This document shows, piece by piece, positions 20,857-32,584 of a stretch of 64,000 bases of DNA. Where the stretch lies: NCBI GenBank assembly GCA_018136815.1, contig CM030938.1:3859448-3923447 (forward strand), written 5' to 3'. The translations under genes and the position numbers were made by a program. How positions within the stretch are numbered: position 1 is the first letter of the stretch; every line of letters starts with the position of its first letter. The notes beneath the pieces are model-generated. The model saw nothing but the letters and a program-made list of their open reading frames with translations. It did no database searches and was not told the DNA's origin. This stretch comes from Isochrysis galbana (taxonomy: Eukaryota > Haptophyta > Isochrysidales > Isochrysidaceae).

Positions 20857-21865
20857 ATGGAGGAGCTCCTTCACGATCCCGATATCCGCCGTGAGTCCGA
20901 CGCACTCATTGCGCCGAAGACGAATGCGACACCGGCTCCAGCCGAAGCAGCTGAGAAGCAGCGCGATGGGCCTTTCCCGCTGAACATCATCCGCCAAGCA
21001 CACGCGCCTTCGCTGCAGACCATTTCGATGCTCAACGAAGTCGGTGGACTGCCTGCTCTTCGCCGTTTCACCAGTTCATTCTACGACAAGGCCTTCCTCG
21101 ACCCACACCTTGACAAGTTTATCAGAGAGTGCGCATCGCCCTCGCTCCAAGATTGCTTCGCTGCGCACAGTGTGTACCCCATGAGCGCTCGATCAATCGA
21201 CCTACCACGCACTTACAATAATATACCCTGATTTTGCACATGGTCCCGATGACGCTTACTGATCGCTCTTGCCCCAAAATTACGTGTTCAGCCACAATGA
21301 CCCGCATGGTGAGCGCTTTGCGACGTGGATCGCAGAGAAAATGGGCCACGGCACCCCATGGACCGAGGCGCGCCGCACGAGACCCGTATGCCCATACCAT
21401 GCAAAAGGGGTCGGTGCCATCGATGTTCACGACCGGTCGAGCGCGCACTTTGCGGCGTGGCATTCGCCGAAGCGAGATTCGAGGGACTACGGCCGCCATT
21501 TTGATGTTCAAGATTGCCGCATCTGGATGCGCCTACACTTCTGGGCAGCACGTGAGCAAGGGCTCTTCGATCACAAAGGCTTCGAGGACTACTATGTCCG
21601 CTTCATCGGTCATTTCGTCTCTGTCTATGAGCGCAAAGCACCACCTTTTGCTCGCGAGTCTGCGCGGTGGTCCAATGATCCGGCGAACATCCAAAAGTAT
21701 ATCAGTGCAGGTCGGCAAATGGCCGATGTCAAAGGTCTTACACCTGCAGAGGCCCTCAATGCACTGCCGCCCGATGAACGTGCATACCTGGGCTCCTCAG
21801 TTGCACCCTTGGATCGCACGTGGCCCTACGAGCTCGGCGATCCAAATGTGATGTGGAATAAATGA
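20857..21865 (+). CDS. Truncated-haemoglobin/globin-like protein, two exons, 281 aa
   Basis: Exons 20857-21128 and 21292-21865 join in phase (GA|C) across a 163-bp intron and give KFIRDHNDPHGERFATW, which reads as a continuous family segment. The start MEELLHDPDIRR is chosen because it directly precedes conserved sequence. The frame is open further up to 20638. GGLPALRRFTSSFYDKAF resembles helix B/C of truncated globins. RIWMRLHFWAARE and FVSVYERKAPPF resemble the C-terminal helices of long algal globin-like proteins. I could not place the proximal histidine with certainty, so haem binding is inferred. Confidence 0.55.
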
Positions 21866-22485
21866 GGTAGAGGTCAATCGCGCGTGTACTACACGGCATC
21901 GGTGGTCTCCAATCTTCAATATGGCGCCTTGCCCCGCCCGGACGCCTTTCATTAGCTGAAGCGTCTTGTAAGTTTTCTTTGTGAGATATCAGACTAATCT
22001 CGATGACCTATCTGCTCGGTGCCTCGGATAGTGTTTGCGGCAATCGAGCAGCACATGAATAATCAATAATCCCCAAATTGTTGCTGTGATGATGACGCCC
22101 AAGTGCGGCACGTGCGCCCATCAGCAATGCCACCACAACCACAGCGAGTAGCCAGGAAAATTCCATCGCAAATTCTAGCTCATGTGCTATATGCGTAGTA
22201 TGATGATAACAACAATGATTACGTAAGCGTACTACGTACTACCCGCGCCCCGGATGGGACAATAGGCTGCTCTAATAGCTAATAGGTTCGGTTAACAGGT
22301 CAAGAGGCCTACCAAACCTGTTACCTGTTAATAGGTAACAAGTAATTTTTTTAATATTCTCGCCTCGCGCGTGGCTATAAAAATCTTTAAAATCTAGCCG
22401 CTACTTGTACGGCGCGAGGCAGATTGCTGATGCAACTCCTAACTATACCGCCTCCCTTCCCTACCACTACCCCTTTCCGCCCTCC
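21866..22485. other. Spacer with a LINE-tail-like fragment
   Basis: No gene seen. TTTTTAATATTCTCGCCTC at about 22348-22366 is shared with the tiny insertion at 50386-50429 and resembles the 3' end of the LINE family in inverse orientation. Confidence 0.4.
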
Positions 22486-22606
22486 CCCCGTTCTCTTCTC
22501 TGGGGAACTGGGGAAGGAGAGGCCGCGCGCGCTGCTTCCCCTCGCCCCGTTCTCTTCTCTGGGGAACTGGGGGAGGGGAGGCCGCGCGCGCTGCTTCGAC
22601 CAGAGG
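22486..22606. repeat. Tandem duplication, 59-bp unit
   Basis: CCCGTTCTCTTCTCTGGGGA begins near 22488 and again near 22547. Each is followed by an AGGCCGCGCGCGCTGCTTC block. Confidence 0.6.
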
Positions 22607-23911
22607 CGTGAGACTGGGGGGGTAAGAGTAAGCGATGTCCCCGTTCGGGTGTCCGTCCCGCCCCCTTGGGGGCCGGCAGCCAGTGATTATCTTCTTTGTT
22701 CGAGTGAGTTATGTTATGTTTCTGATGCCTAGTTCGGCCGCTACTTGCGCCAGGGCGTCCGAGATCTCCAAATTAATATCTTTGTCGACGTTGTATAAGG
22801 GAGTGATCATTTTGCATTTTGCGTAGGGCGTAGGTGCTTGTTGCTTGGAGCGTGTAGTCCTAAGAGTTCCCTCTGAGTCTCCAGGCGCGCTGGATGGAAA
22901 AAGCCCACTTTCGCTTTGACTAGCACAAGTGTGGTACCTCGAGAAGATGGCTCTTAGAATGGCCCCTGACCTCTTCTCCTGCCTCTCCCACGCGTGTCTC
23001 GCTACCCCTGGGCGCCCTCCTCAGTCCCCTATCTGCCTGGTGACCAAGAGGGGGGGAGGAAGGCCAATACGAGTGCTGGCCCATGAGGCGTCAGGGAGCT
23101 TGCGCCTCCTGACCCGCGCACTAGGTGTCTGTCTGGGTCGGGATGGTGATTGCTCAGCTCATGCCAAGAGGCAGAGTCTGAGGGTGACCCACAGGCCCCC
23201 CGGAGGGGAGTTGGAGCCCGAGGGGGAGGGCACGAGGCGTCTAGGCGCCTTCCGCCCATGTGAACTAAGTATAAACTTAGTTGATTTAGAGCAATGATTT
23301 AGCTAAGTTTATACTAGGTTTTGGTTCTCCCATGGCCCATGGGGGGACCGGGTCTCTTTTAGGTGTGTAGCCCTGAATTTTCAGATGTTTTTAATTATCA
23401 TTATACCACTTGCGGCTCACCCGGTCACCACTTAGAACTACTAGCAAAATCGTTGCATTGAATGCAAAAGTTGCATCAACGAGAAGGACATGTTCGCGCG
23501 CCCTACAAATGTCCTATTTCGCATGAATACCCCATTTCACCCGCATGCTGCTGAATGCAACGTAGAAGGTGTGCTGACTAGGAGGCCCCCGACGGTGGCG
23601 TTCAAAAGTAGTAAACGCGGTCCCGTAAACGCTCAAAATTGGTGGTGGTAAGGCATCCAGCAGCACGGAAGGTTCCCTGACCACGCCTCAGGCCTGAATC
23701 GTTGATTTTTTCCAGCAACACCTCACCGGCCCCTATGACGCACAGCTCCTCAGTGAAGTGGCGTCTGCATCCGCAATCGAGGAACAGGATTGCATGCAGC
23801 AGCACCGTCGCCGTATGGTAGCGCCGCGGCCAAGCCGGAACGGAGAGTGAGTCAACGTGTAGTCAAGCGTCGCTTAGTGCCTGGATCGAGCCGAGCGGTC
23901 GCTGATGCGGC
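22607..23911. other. Intergenic, with one AT-rich inverted repeat
   Basis: No gene recognised. The frame at 22929-23297 has no family signal. An imperfect inverted repeat of about 26 bp lies at about 23262-23322 (AACTAAGTATAAACTTAG against CTAAGTTTATACTAGGTT). Confidence 0.4.
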
Positions 23912-26900
23912 TCACTCTGCCTCGGCAGGCGCGGCGGTGGCCTTGCATAGCGGGCAAAAACGCTTCGCGCGCAGCCAAGGCAGAATACACTCGAGGTGAA
24001 AATCGTGGTTGCATGGCAGCATGAGCAGCTTGTCCCCTTGCGCGTGGCCGTAGCAACAGATGCAGCATCGCGGCGCATCGGGTGTATCGGGCGGGGGATC
24101 ATCCACGATGCGCGTCGGAAGCCGAGCGATCTGGGTCATTGAGAGGCCGGCGACCGCCTCGCCCATATGCTCGCTATACTCGAGCAGCTGCTCATATCCT
24201 TCGAGGGCACCATCGCCGGGCCCGCTGACGGGCATGCCTGCGAGAAGCTGCTGCAGCAGCACCATTTGCTGCACGAGCTCCGACTCCTCTTCCTCGTCCT
24301 CCGCTCGACGAACCACGCCGCGCGAGTTTTCACCGAGCACGAGCAGGGTGCCACGGGGCGCTAGGCCAGCGCCACGCAAAGTGATAGCGAGCTCGGCCTG
24401 CGTCCCGTACTCGCGGCGTGGATAAGGAACGCGCAGTACAAAAGGACCAGCCTCAACCGGCCGCGTCTCTGCCACCATATCTGCAACGAGCTGGAGGGGC
24501 GCGTCAGCCCCGAAGATGCGGCGCAGGACAGTGCCATCCTCATATCTGACGCGCACCTCCGAGGTGACGCAGGAAGTGTCCACCGGCCCCGGTGCTGAAG
24601 AACTGCCGCCCGCGTTGGCGATAGGAAGAGCCTGGTGGAGGGTGGTCGCCACTTGCAACTCAGGCACCGCGCTCGAAGAGCAAGTCTCTGGCGCGAACGT
24701 GCCTAGCCGCGCTGCAGCCGCGCCAATCTTGCGGTCACGCTGGTCCTCTGCTAGGCGCATGCGAATCGCCTCTTTCTCGCGCTCCGACGCCAGCCTCTGC
24801 AAGCGCAATGCCTCGAGCCGCTCGCGCCGAGCCTCCGCGCTGACGCCGACCTTTGACGGCACATCGGCGGCCACCGTCGCGGGGCACTTGCCGTGGTTGC
24901 TCGGCACCGCGCGTGCTGCGCGAGCCGCGATGCTCTCCTTGGCTTTGCGCGTGCCGGCGATAGGCGCCGGCACTGCCGGCACCGCGGCGGCGCTGCGTGC
25001 TTCAGCGGCAGCGAGGGCGGCTTGGGTGGCGGCGCTCGAGGTAGGACGCGGCAAGGGCGCTGATGGAGGACTGGTGATTGCGCATGTAGCTTGCAACGTG
25101 TTGTCCCCTCGGCCCTCAGCTGAGGGAGCATCGGCCGGCTCAGGTGCTGCTGGTGAGCTCGCGGCAGCCGCGCTACAACGCGCGAGCGCCGCCTGTAGCG
25201 CGGCCTGGCGGCGCGGGTCAACTAGTGGGGCACCCGCGACGCCGGCTGCGGGTTGTGCTGCAGAAGGAGAGGCGGGCGAATCAGGAAAGCCGTGAGCTCG
25301 CTCATGTGCCTGATGCTGCTGCTGCCGTGCCTCGAATGCTGCAAGGGCCGCTCGCCGGCGCTCATCGAGGGAGGTGGAGACTTCAGCGCCGCTTGAGGTG
25401 TCTCCACCCAGCACGCGGCCCGTGCCTCTAGATGGGCCAACTCCCGCTTGGTCGGCAACCCCCTCGTCAGCCTCACCGTCGTGGGCCTCGGTGTCGCTCT
25501 GACCCCTGTCGCTGCTGAGACCATCAGAGGCAAAGGCCACCTCAGCCTGCGCACCAACTTCTTGAGGCAGCTTCTGCTTTCGAATGAGGAGGGTGCCTTG
25601 TGGCACGAGCCCTGCGTCGCGCAGGGTAGTACGCATACTTTCCTCGGTCACAAATTCGCGCCGCGGCTCTCCTGGGAGTCCGGCCACTACGAAGTAGGTC
25701 GTCTCAGATGTGGGCGAGGCGCCGCTCCCCTCACCGCTAGCTTGCGGGCCTGTGCCCATGTTCCGCGCGCGCGCCTCTTCGCGCTGAGTGCGCGCCTCCT
25801 CGCGCATCCGCGCCGTCTGGCGCTCGAAGTTCTCTCGACCTGCTCGCAGACTCTCAGTCTGCTCGTTGTGTACAAGGACACGCCCGCCGCTATCGCGCGG
25901 TGCACTCGGCCGCGCTGCCTCGTGGCGTGAGGCGAAGCGCGCAGCATCGATCCATGTGCGTACGTCCAAGAGGGTGGAGTCGGGGGAGAATGAGGCGCGG
26001 AAGGCGCCGTCCTCGGCGCGCACAAGGAGCATCGCTGTGGATCCGTCAGGTGAGGGCCGTGGCGGCGGTTCTGCAGGCTGCACCGGAGGCTCTGTGCACG
26101 GGCAGCAGGAGTGCGGGTAGTGATTGGACAGCAAAGACCGATCAGCAAGCATGAACGCGTGTAACCTGTGTAGGCACGTGTTGTGTGCACTCCATCCCTT
26201 CCTTGCCCGTTTTGGCCCGAGACAACGCCGCTACTGCGAGTCTGCTGCTGGCAACACGGAAGGTGAGAAAGCCAGGCAGTGCGGAGGTGTGGCCGCCCGA
26301 TGTGGCAGGTCGACCACGCGGGTGGGTGGGGGAGGGGTGGGTGGGGGAGCGATGCCTCCCTCAATCCTCTTGAGCAGGCGATGCATGCGGGCAAGGCCGT
26401 ACAATCCCTTCTCAACCCTTTCAGAGATAGGTAGCACACTGCATGGCTGCAGAAAGGCAGCGGCTCGTGTATGCGCAGCCGTCCCGTTTGCAGTGCCATC
26501 GCCCCGCAGCACCTCAGCCTCTCCCCTTCCCTGGACCCCCCGGCAAAACCTTTCCCCCTCGCGAGGCGCATTCCAATGTACTACGTGGTGCGTGGTGCCC
26601 CCGCGCGTCGTGCGGCTGCTGCGGTTCGGCGGGCTCGCACCACTCCCCGCCAGATGGCTCGTGCAGACTTGCGTACCGCCGTCCATGCCTCCACCCTCCC
26701 GCCCCCGCCCCTGCTCCCCTCTCCCCCTCCCCCTCCTTCTCCACCCGGCCCCGCCCGGTCCCATTGCCTCCCTCCCCCACCTCCCTACACCCCCAAAGCC
26801 GCCCCCGCCCTCCCCTTGGCCCCATCCTCTCTCTCCACCCCACCTTGGTGCTGCGTTGCGGCAGCGGCAGCACGGCTCCTCCTCTCCTTCTTGTCCTCCT

Positions 26901-26976
26901 CGAGGGCGGCGAGGAGGCGCTGGTGCTCGGCGTCATGACGACGGCGGAGAGACTTCAGCTCGCTCGCCGCAGACAT
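23912..26976 (-). CDS. UBX-domain RING-H2 protein (candidate Cdc48/p97-linked E3 ligase), two exons, 751 aa
   Basis: Exon 26976-26844 encodes a charged coiled-coil start (MSAASELKSLRRRHD). It joins in phase (G|CG) to 26034-23912, removing 809 bp. Without this join the protein could start at M 26032. Next is a UBX-like half (MLLVRAEDGAFRASF), a Glu/Arg-rich insert, and a second half (ETTYFVVAGLPGEPRREF...AGLVPQGTLLIR). A disordered Ala/Pro region and a coiled coil with EREKEAIRMRLAEDQRDRK follow. A better UBX domain (about 533-614) has VRYEDGTVLRRIF and PYPRREYG, a YPR variant of the p97-contact FPR loop. The C-terminal RING-H2 (701-741) has CxxC, CNHDFHLEC and CPLC complete. UBX domains recruit Cdc48/p97 and RING-H2 domains recruit E2. 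The combined role is inference. Confidence 0.75.
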
Positions 26977-27315
26977 ACGCGCGAAAGAGGGGCGGGGGGG
27001 AAGGGGAGGAAGGGGGAGGGGGGAAGATGGGGCGAGGTGGACTCTCGCTCTCTCTCTCTCTCTCTTTCTCCATGTCGCGGGTTCGGGGAGGCCGAGGTGG
27101 AGAAGCCGGTCCTTCCCATCAGTTTCTACCGCGCGTTCTTCCTCTATCCTGCTGGTCACCCTCAGGCCGTCACCTCTCTTCTCGCGCTTCTGGCTCGGCC
27201 ACCCCCCACCCCTCCACCTCTCCTTTTCTGATTGCCCCTCTCTCCACACTCACTTGCTGAGAAGAGTCTCCCATCGGAAATTCCAGCTAGAAGAGCGTTT
27301 GTCACCCAATCTCCT

Positions 27316-27350
<35 letters not shown>

Positions 27351-28369
27351 GATGATCTCTCCTCTCGCACCACTCAGATCCAGAGTAATGGTCGAGAATA
27401 CAGAGATTCACGCCGTGATGAATGAAATTTTCAGAACTGGACGGGTGGGGGGGGCATGAGAGAGAAGGGAAAGGGAAGCAGAGGAGAGAGAGAGTGAGTA
27501 GAGTAGGGAGAGATGGACGTACGAGAAGAAGAACCTTTGTGGGAGAGAGATATGGACTCACTAGGCGAGCAGGAGCGAGCGAGAGAGAGAGAGGAGGGCA
27601 GAGAGGAAGGGCGGGGGGGCGGGGGCGGGGGAGGGCGGGGGGGAAGGGGGGGGGAGGGGGAGGGCGGGGCGGGGGGGGGGGCGGGGGGCGGGAAGGGGGG
27701 AGAAGGGGGGGGCTCAGGGGCGAGGACGGGGAAGGACGAAAGCAGGGGAAGGGAGATACAAATATAGCACCCTTCACCAGATCGATCCACTCCATAGGGG
27801 TATTCGCCGGGCGGCCTGCTTTAACTCTTTACTGCCGGGCCGAAGCACCGAAACAGGTGCTTCACCGCAGCTGTTTTGTACGGTGGCTCATGGGGGGGGA
27901 GGGCTTTTACGAGAAATATTGGACTCAAAACACGAGAACAAAGCGGAGTGATTTTCGGCCGAGACGTTGCTTCCCCCCCCCCGCCCCCCCCTCCCCCCCC
28001 ACCCCCCACCAAGCCCGCCGGAACCAAGAACCAGCAAGGGAAGGGGACAAGGGGACCAAGAAGCGGCCGAGACACAAACACACATACACATACACCCCGT
28101 GAGGTCAAAGTCTCTGAGGATGAGGGATATATCTCTAAAATGAACAACATTTGGATACACGCCACACGCCAACACTAACTACCTAGGCGAGAAATCGCAG
28201 ACACCGGCGAAGTCGCGGCACCGGGCACCGGGCGAGAAAGACGATTACCACACGGGTTACGGGTTACGGGTCACGATCACAGCAACCTACAATAGCACAT
28301 AGCACAACACAACAACACACTTTCGGAACGAAACGGCACAGCCTTTGTCTGACTCTGTTGGTAGTGGTA
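26977..28369. other. Microsatellite-rich intergenic region
   Basis: CT tracts at about 27040-27065 and 27320-27350, a GA/G-rich block at 27570-27740, and C-runs at 27972-28010. The long frames here are translations of simple repeats. No gene recognised. Confidence 0.5.
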
Positions 28370-28628
28370 GTGGTAGTCTGGAGGGAACAGGACTTTGACT
28401 TTGCCTGTTCCCACCCTCTGTCCTCTGTAGCTCTGTACTGAGGTTTGGCCGGGAGGAGGGGGTGGCAGTATGTCGACGTCGTCGTCGGCGGGGGCGGCGG
28501 GCGGCGGCCTACGCGCGCTTTGGCTCCGGCGGGTTCGGGCGGCCCCGTTGGAACGTCGTGACTGCGGTGGGCTGGGGCTGGGAGGTGGGAGCCGTCAGCG
28601 CGTGCTGCATCACTAAAACTATAACAAT
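28370..28628 (-). repeat. Dispersed repeat, MQHA/MQRA family
   Basis: On the minus strand an AAACTATTGTTATAG motif precedes ATG at 28610, and the sequence then matches 47331-47575 (plus). Shared blocks include CAACGGGGCCGCCC and AAAGTCCTGTTCCCT. The frames of the two copies differ by small indels, so coding is doubtful. Confidence 0.55.
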
Positions 28629-29564
28629 AGTTTACCCCCCCCCCCCGCCCTAGTAGTACATAGCTGCGTTTGCCCCACCAGTTCCGGTTCAAACAAAGGG
28701 GAGGAAGGAGAGAGAGAGAGGATATCATACCGCCCACCCCTTGAGCCCTAACTAATAACTAAGCGCCCCACAAGTACAAACAAGAACCGCGCCGCCAAGC
28801 TGGCAAACGCCAAGCTCGAACGAGGCTCGCCGCCCGTGCGCCTCAAACGCGATCGCCCTCCTCACACGCCGTCTCAACGGCTGAGATCGCAGTTGAGGCT
28901 AGTTACCAGTTATCGTGGTACATAGCGAGATACTGAGCTACCTAGCTCGAAATCCGAGGCTGGCGGGGGCTGCCATCTGCGACGCTAATCTCCAGCATCT
29001 GCTTTTCTTTCATCGTCGAGAGTGTTTTCTCCCATTCCCTCCCTCACCCGTCGCCACCGTGGCGCTCGTAGAGGATATCGAGCGCGTGTGCTGGGAAGAG
29101 TCTTTAGGAGAGAGGCGGCGAGTGGCAGCGGCCTGGCGGCGCCTTCCCCGCCAACATATTCCACGCTCTATCATCCATCCGAGATCCGAGGAAGAACGCG
29201 AACGAAGCCGAGATCGCCATCTGGCCTTCATCTAGGATTCAGGATTACATTTCATCCCGCGCGATGCTCGCTGAGCCGGCTGATCTCAATCGCCGAGGAG
29301 GCTCGGCCTCGGCGCTCCTCGGAGCTGCGGGCCGAGCGAATTCGGGAGCACGCCATAAGATCGAAGACGGGCCTCAAATGGGAATTCTTTCCTCCGTGGA
29401 TGAAATCTCTCCAGGGAATGTACGGATAGACCAACCAAAGGCTGAGACGACAGGAGGGATGGAAAGAGAAGAGAGGGGGGAGAGGACCGGGGGGGGGGGG
29501 GGGGGGGAAGGGGCGGGGGGGGAGATCGAGAACGAGCGAGAGAGCGCTCGAGTGTGGACTCTCC
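28629..29564. other. Intergenic; GA/G tract before the next gene
   Basis: Frames at 28915-29235 and 29264-29782 have no family signal. A G-run and GA tract at about 29465-29550 end just upstream of the start at 29565. Confidence 0.4.
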
Positions 29565-30290
29565 ATGACGTCGCTCCAGCCGGTCTACTGTCTGCCGATG
29601 GGCGTGCAAGAGATGGGGATGGCGAACGAGCTCAGTCAGGTGCGTGGGCTCGCCCAAGTCGTCGGCAGCCTCGAGCCCTCGCGGCAGGCAGCCTCGCTCT
29701 CCTTCTGCCTCGAGAACTGCATCCCTCACGTCGGCATGATCCATTGGTGTGGCCACGTGGAGCAGTTCCTCTCCGCAATTAACATTCGGCCGTTCACTAT
29801 CGCAGCGGGATACATCCGCGGGGCGCTTGCTACCGTTGCCAGCACGTGCGCCGAGCAAGCCGCCGCGCCGACGGTCCCGTGCATGTGGAGTATGGTGGCC
29901 ACGCCCTCGCTCCCAATGCAGCAGCGTGCCGCACCTCTGTCTCCTACGCCAAGGTTCGTGGTAGCAGCTCCGGCGAACGCACCGCAGTACGAGAGCGTGA
30001 TGAACTATATCCCACCCGCCCAGGCCCTCCAGAATTTCTCGCCCCCTTCCTCACCGGTTGGTGTGACGTGGGTAGCGATGGGCGGTCCTCCGCAGTTCTC
30101 GCTGCAAAACAGGTGGATGCCTGCACGAGGAGAGTTCGGGCGCCTCGAAGGACAACCGCGCATAGGCGTGGACTCTCACGGGACTGACGTTGCCTCCGAG
30201 CTGTGTGCGACCCCTGCGACGATCGGGCGAGTCGGCAAGGGGCGTCGCTGCAGGCGCGGAAAACGTGGTGGAGGGTACAGTGAGTGCTGA
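29565..30290 (+). CDS. Aldo-keto-reductase C-terminal fragment protein, paralogue 1, 241 aa
   Basis: Residues about 5-95 resemble the last part of an aldo-keto reductase/Kv-beta barrel. VYCLPMG sits where families have xAYSPLG, then GLAQVVGSLEPSRQAASLSF, then GHVEQFLSAINIRPF (compare xxEQLxENxGA). The N-terminal two thirds of the barrel, with the Asp-Tyr-Lys-His catalytic set, are absent. I see no upstream exon carrying them. The middle is Pro/Ala-rich. The protein ends GRRCRRGKRGGGYSEC, matching SRCRRGRRAGPNFSDC in the paralogue at 51148-52104. The conserved head and tail around a variable middle argue for a real protein family. Reductase activity is unlikely, and function is unknown. Confidence 0.55.
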   Translation: MTSLQPVYCLPMGVQEMGMANELSQVRGLAQVVGSLEPSRQAASLSFCLENCIPHVGMIHWCGHVEQFLSAINIRPFTIAAGYIRGALATVASTCAEQAAAPTVPCMWSMVATPSLPMQQRAAPLSPTPRFVVAAPANAPQYESVMNYIPPAQALQNFSPPSSPVGVTWVAMGGPPQFSLQNRWMPARGEFGRLEGQPRIGVDSHGTDVASELCATPATIGRVGKGRRCRRGKRGGGYSEC

Positions 30291-32584
30291 ACGCATTCAT
30301 TGAGCTCTTGCCCTTTCTGCTGGTGGCATCGCTACGCACACGAACTTGGGCATTCATCGATCACATCGGCGCATGAAGCTGCGCACATCGAAAAGTGGTC
30401 CGTTACCTATGCGTCGTGACGATCAGCCCTCGTACGATGTCACCACAAGACTGACACGGCTTGCACTGAGCGACGAGTTTTCTTTGACGCCGTCTTGTGA
30501 CGCTAGAGAACTTGAGAGACCGTGATGACGCGGCGCCCCATTAATGCGAAAGCATCACTTTGACACCTGCGGTATCAGATTAAATTTCGGACTTTTCACT
30601 CAGACGACTGCAGGACATCAAGTACCACCAGGCATCACTAGGATACATGATGGGCTCCATGGTGCCCCCTACCTCTCAGATCATGAATATCAAAGACTTC
30701 TGAAAGGTGACGATTTCGATTTAGACACCTTTCGACACGTCAGTTGACTCTCTCAGCTCCAAATGCTTGTTCTACCAGCACTGGTTTCGCATTGGAGAGA
30801 TGACTTTCCCCCAAACAGCATGCAACAACGACCAACCCGTAAGAGGAAGACCCTTGCATTCACTTTCTCCAACAAATTATGTGAATAAAAACATACTGCT
30901 ACGATGATTGACGTTTTGCGACTGACTTGGTTTTTTCTGCTAGGATTTGCTTTGGATCATCGATCAACTGAAAATCGATCATCCCCACGCATGTTTTTGC
31001 AACCATTCTTGTTCTGTTGTTGCTGTACTATTAGGGTACGCGTGCACATGCGCGTGTTATGCTTGTACTTGAGCTCATGCAACGACGTGTGTTCGAGACG
31101 AGTACTCGTATGCGTCACGCTGATGGTTGCGCGCTGCAGTACCCGTGCTGTCTGCAACAGCAGAAGAAGAGATGGAAAATTTTCCCCGCCTAGACCGGCC
31201 GGAACCCTCATGCTTTGCCGCGCCGTCGTTTGTTTGCCGTCGTCACATTATCACCATGAACCCTGTTTATTCGTGTGTGCACTGTGCATTTGATATTTGA
31301 TTCGCTTCGTGTGATTGTGCATGCTAGAAGGCCGGTTCGCCTAGATGTGGTTAATATGATAATGGTAAGATAACAATTATGCGTGATCTCCTTTGTGCTT
31401 CAATCGAAAAAACTCACGATCATTGTGCGCTCAATAATTTATAGGCTCTACCCCTTCCTAGGCCCGCTTTATCGCTTTTATTTATTGTTTGCTTTGCCCC
31501 CCCCCCTGCTTTTACCTGTGCGAAAATAGTATCTAAACTAAATTCTTAATAGTCACCCCCAAACGGCGGCATAACCCGGGGCTCCGTCAACGGCTATGTC
31601 CCCCTCCGGGGTAACGCATTCAACGGATGAGCGGACCAGGTTGAAATTTTCCCCGTCGTCCGGGGTGACGAAGAAGTTGCGCGGGAAGCGGTGCCCTAGG
31701 GCAGAGGCAGAGGTGTCTATGTAGACGTAAAAGTGCCAGATGGGGCGCTTGCCTGATTCGACCTTTGCAATTCCCCCTAGGGTCCTAGGGTGGTTATTGG
31801 CGCGCTGTTGGTTGCCCCTAAGGCGACGTGGAGCCCTTCGCGTTCGAGTGCGCTCGCCAAGTGGCGGGTTCTTGGTTTTACAGGCCTTCAGAGGCTGCAC
31901 CGCCGACCGGTGTCCCTGGACCATTGAGTCCGAACACCAACGACAAGGGCGGGGGCTGAGGGTTGACCACCGCCGTGCTCTCGCTGGAGCGCGGCAAAGG
32001 TCAGCTTGTGAGAGGCGTGTCGGTCGCCATCGCTCTGCTTCGGATTCGGATTCGAGTGGGGAGAGACGAGGGGAAAGCTTTCCCCGGTCCCACGATAAAA
32101 AAATTTGGGCCTCCGGATCAACAAGAGTCTTTTTTCCAGCCCAGTCTACCCTACCTCTAGTGTTGGGGTCTGACCGTCGTATGCCCAAACGGTGGGATTG
32201 GGGCAGCAATAGCCGGTCATCGGGCACAAGTTACGGTTCCCCTCACCATGTCACACGACACACTCATGACGGCCAAGAAAAGACGTCACAAATGTGGACT
32301 GGAAACGACCGCTGGTGGATAGCATCCACGACATTGGGCTCCCTTCGTCTTCTTGCAGTACGCCTTGTCCACCGCTCCTCTGCGCCCAAGATTGTTTGGT
32401 GTACTCACGACGTGTGACGGTGTTGACCAGCGTGACTATCTTGACCGTGCGAAACGCCTCCTAATGCACACTCTGAGTGAATCCACTAGCCTGCTCAGCG
32501 TATCGTTTGGTCGCTTAATTCTAATTTGTCATTTGTTCAAGGAGCTTCCTGTGCATGCCCTGTGATGCATCGAGCTGCGAGGAC
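30291..32584. other. Long intergenic stretch, no gene recognised
   Basis: AT-richer than its surroundings from 30500 to 31550. A minus-strand frame of 224 codons at 31553-32227 ends in a non-repetitive segment (PIWHFYVYIDTSAS and PEGDIAVDGAPGYAAVWG), but I cannot assign a family and its upstream half is Arg/Pro-rich. It may be an element remnant. Confidence 0.35.

Noticed and set aside
22486-22606. Tandem 59-bp repeats as a CRISPR or satellite array
   Set aside because: Only two units, no spacers of constant size, and a eukaryotic context.
26443-27260. Pro-rich plus-strand ORFs
   Set aside because: Translations of C-rich repeats overlapping the likely intron and first exon of the UBX-RING gene.
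30544-31293. Small ORFs in the AT-richer spacer
   Set aside because: Short, no conserved motif and no splice partner found.
31553-32227. 224-codon minus-strand ORF as a gene
   Set aside because: Only its last 60 residues look protein-like. With no family match I leave it as unassigned.
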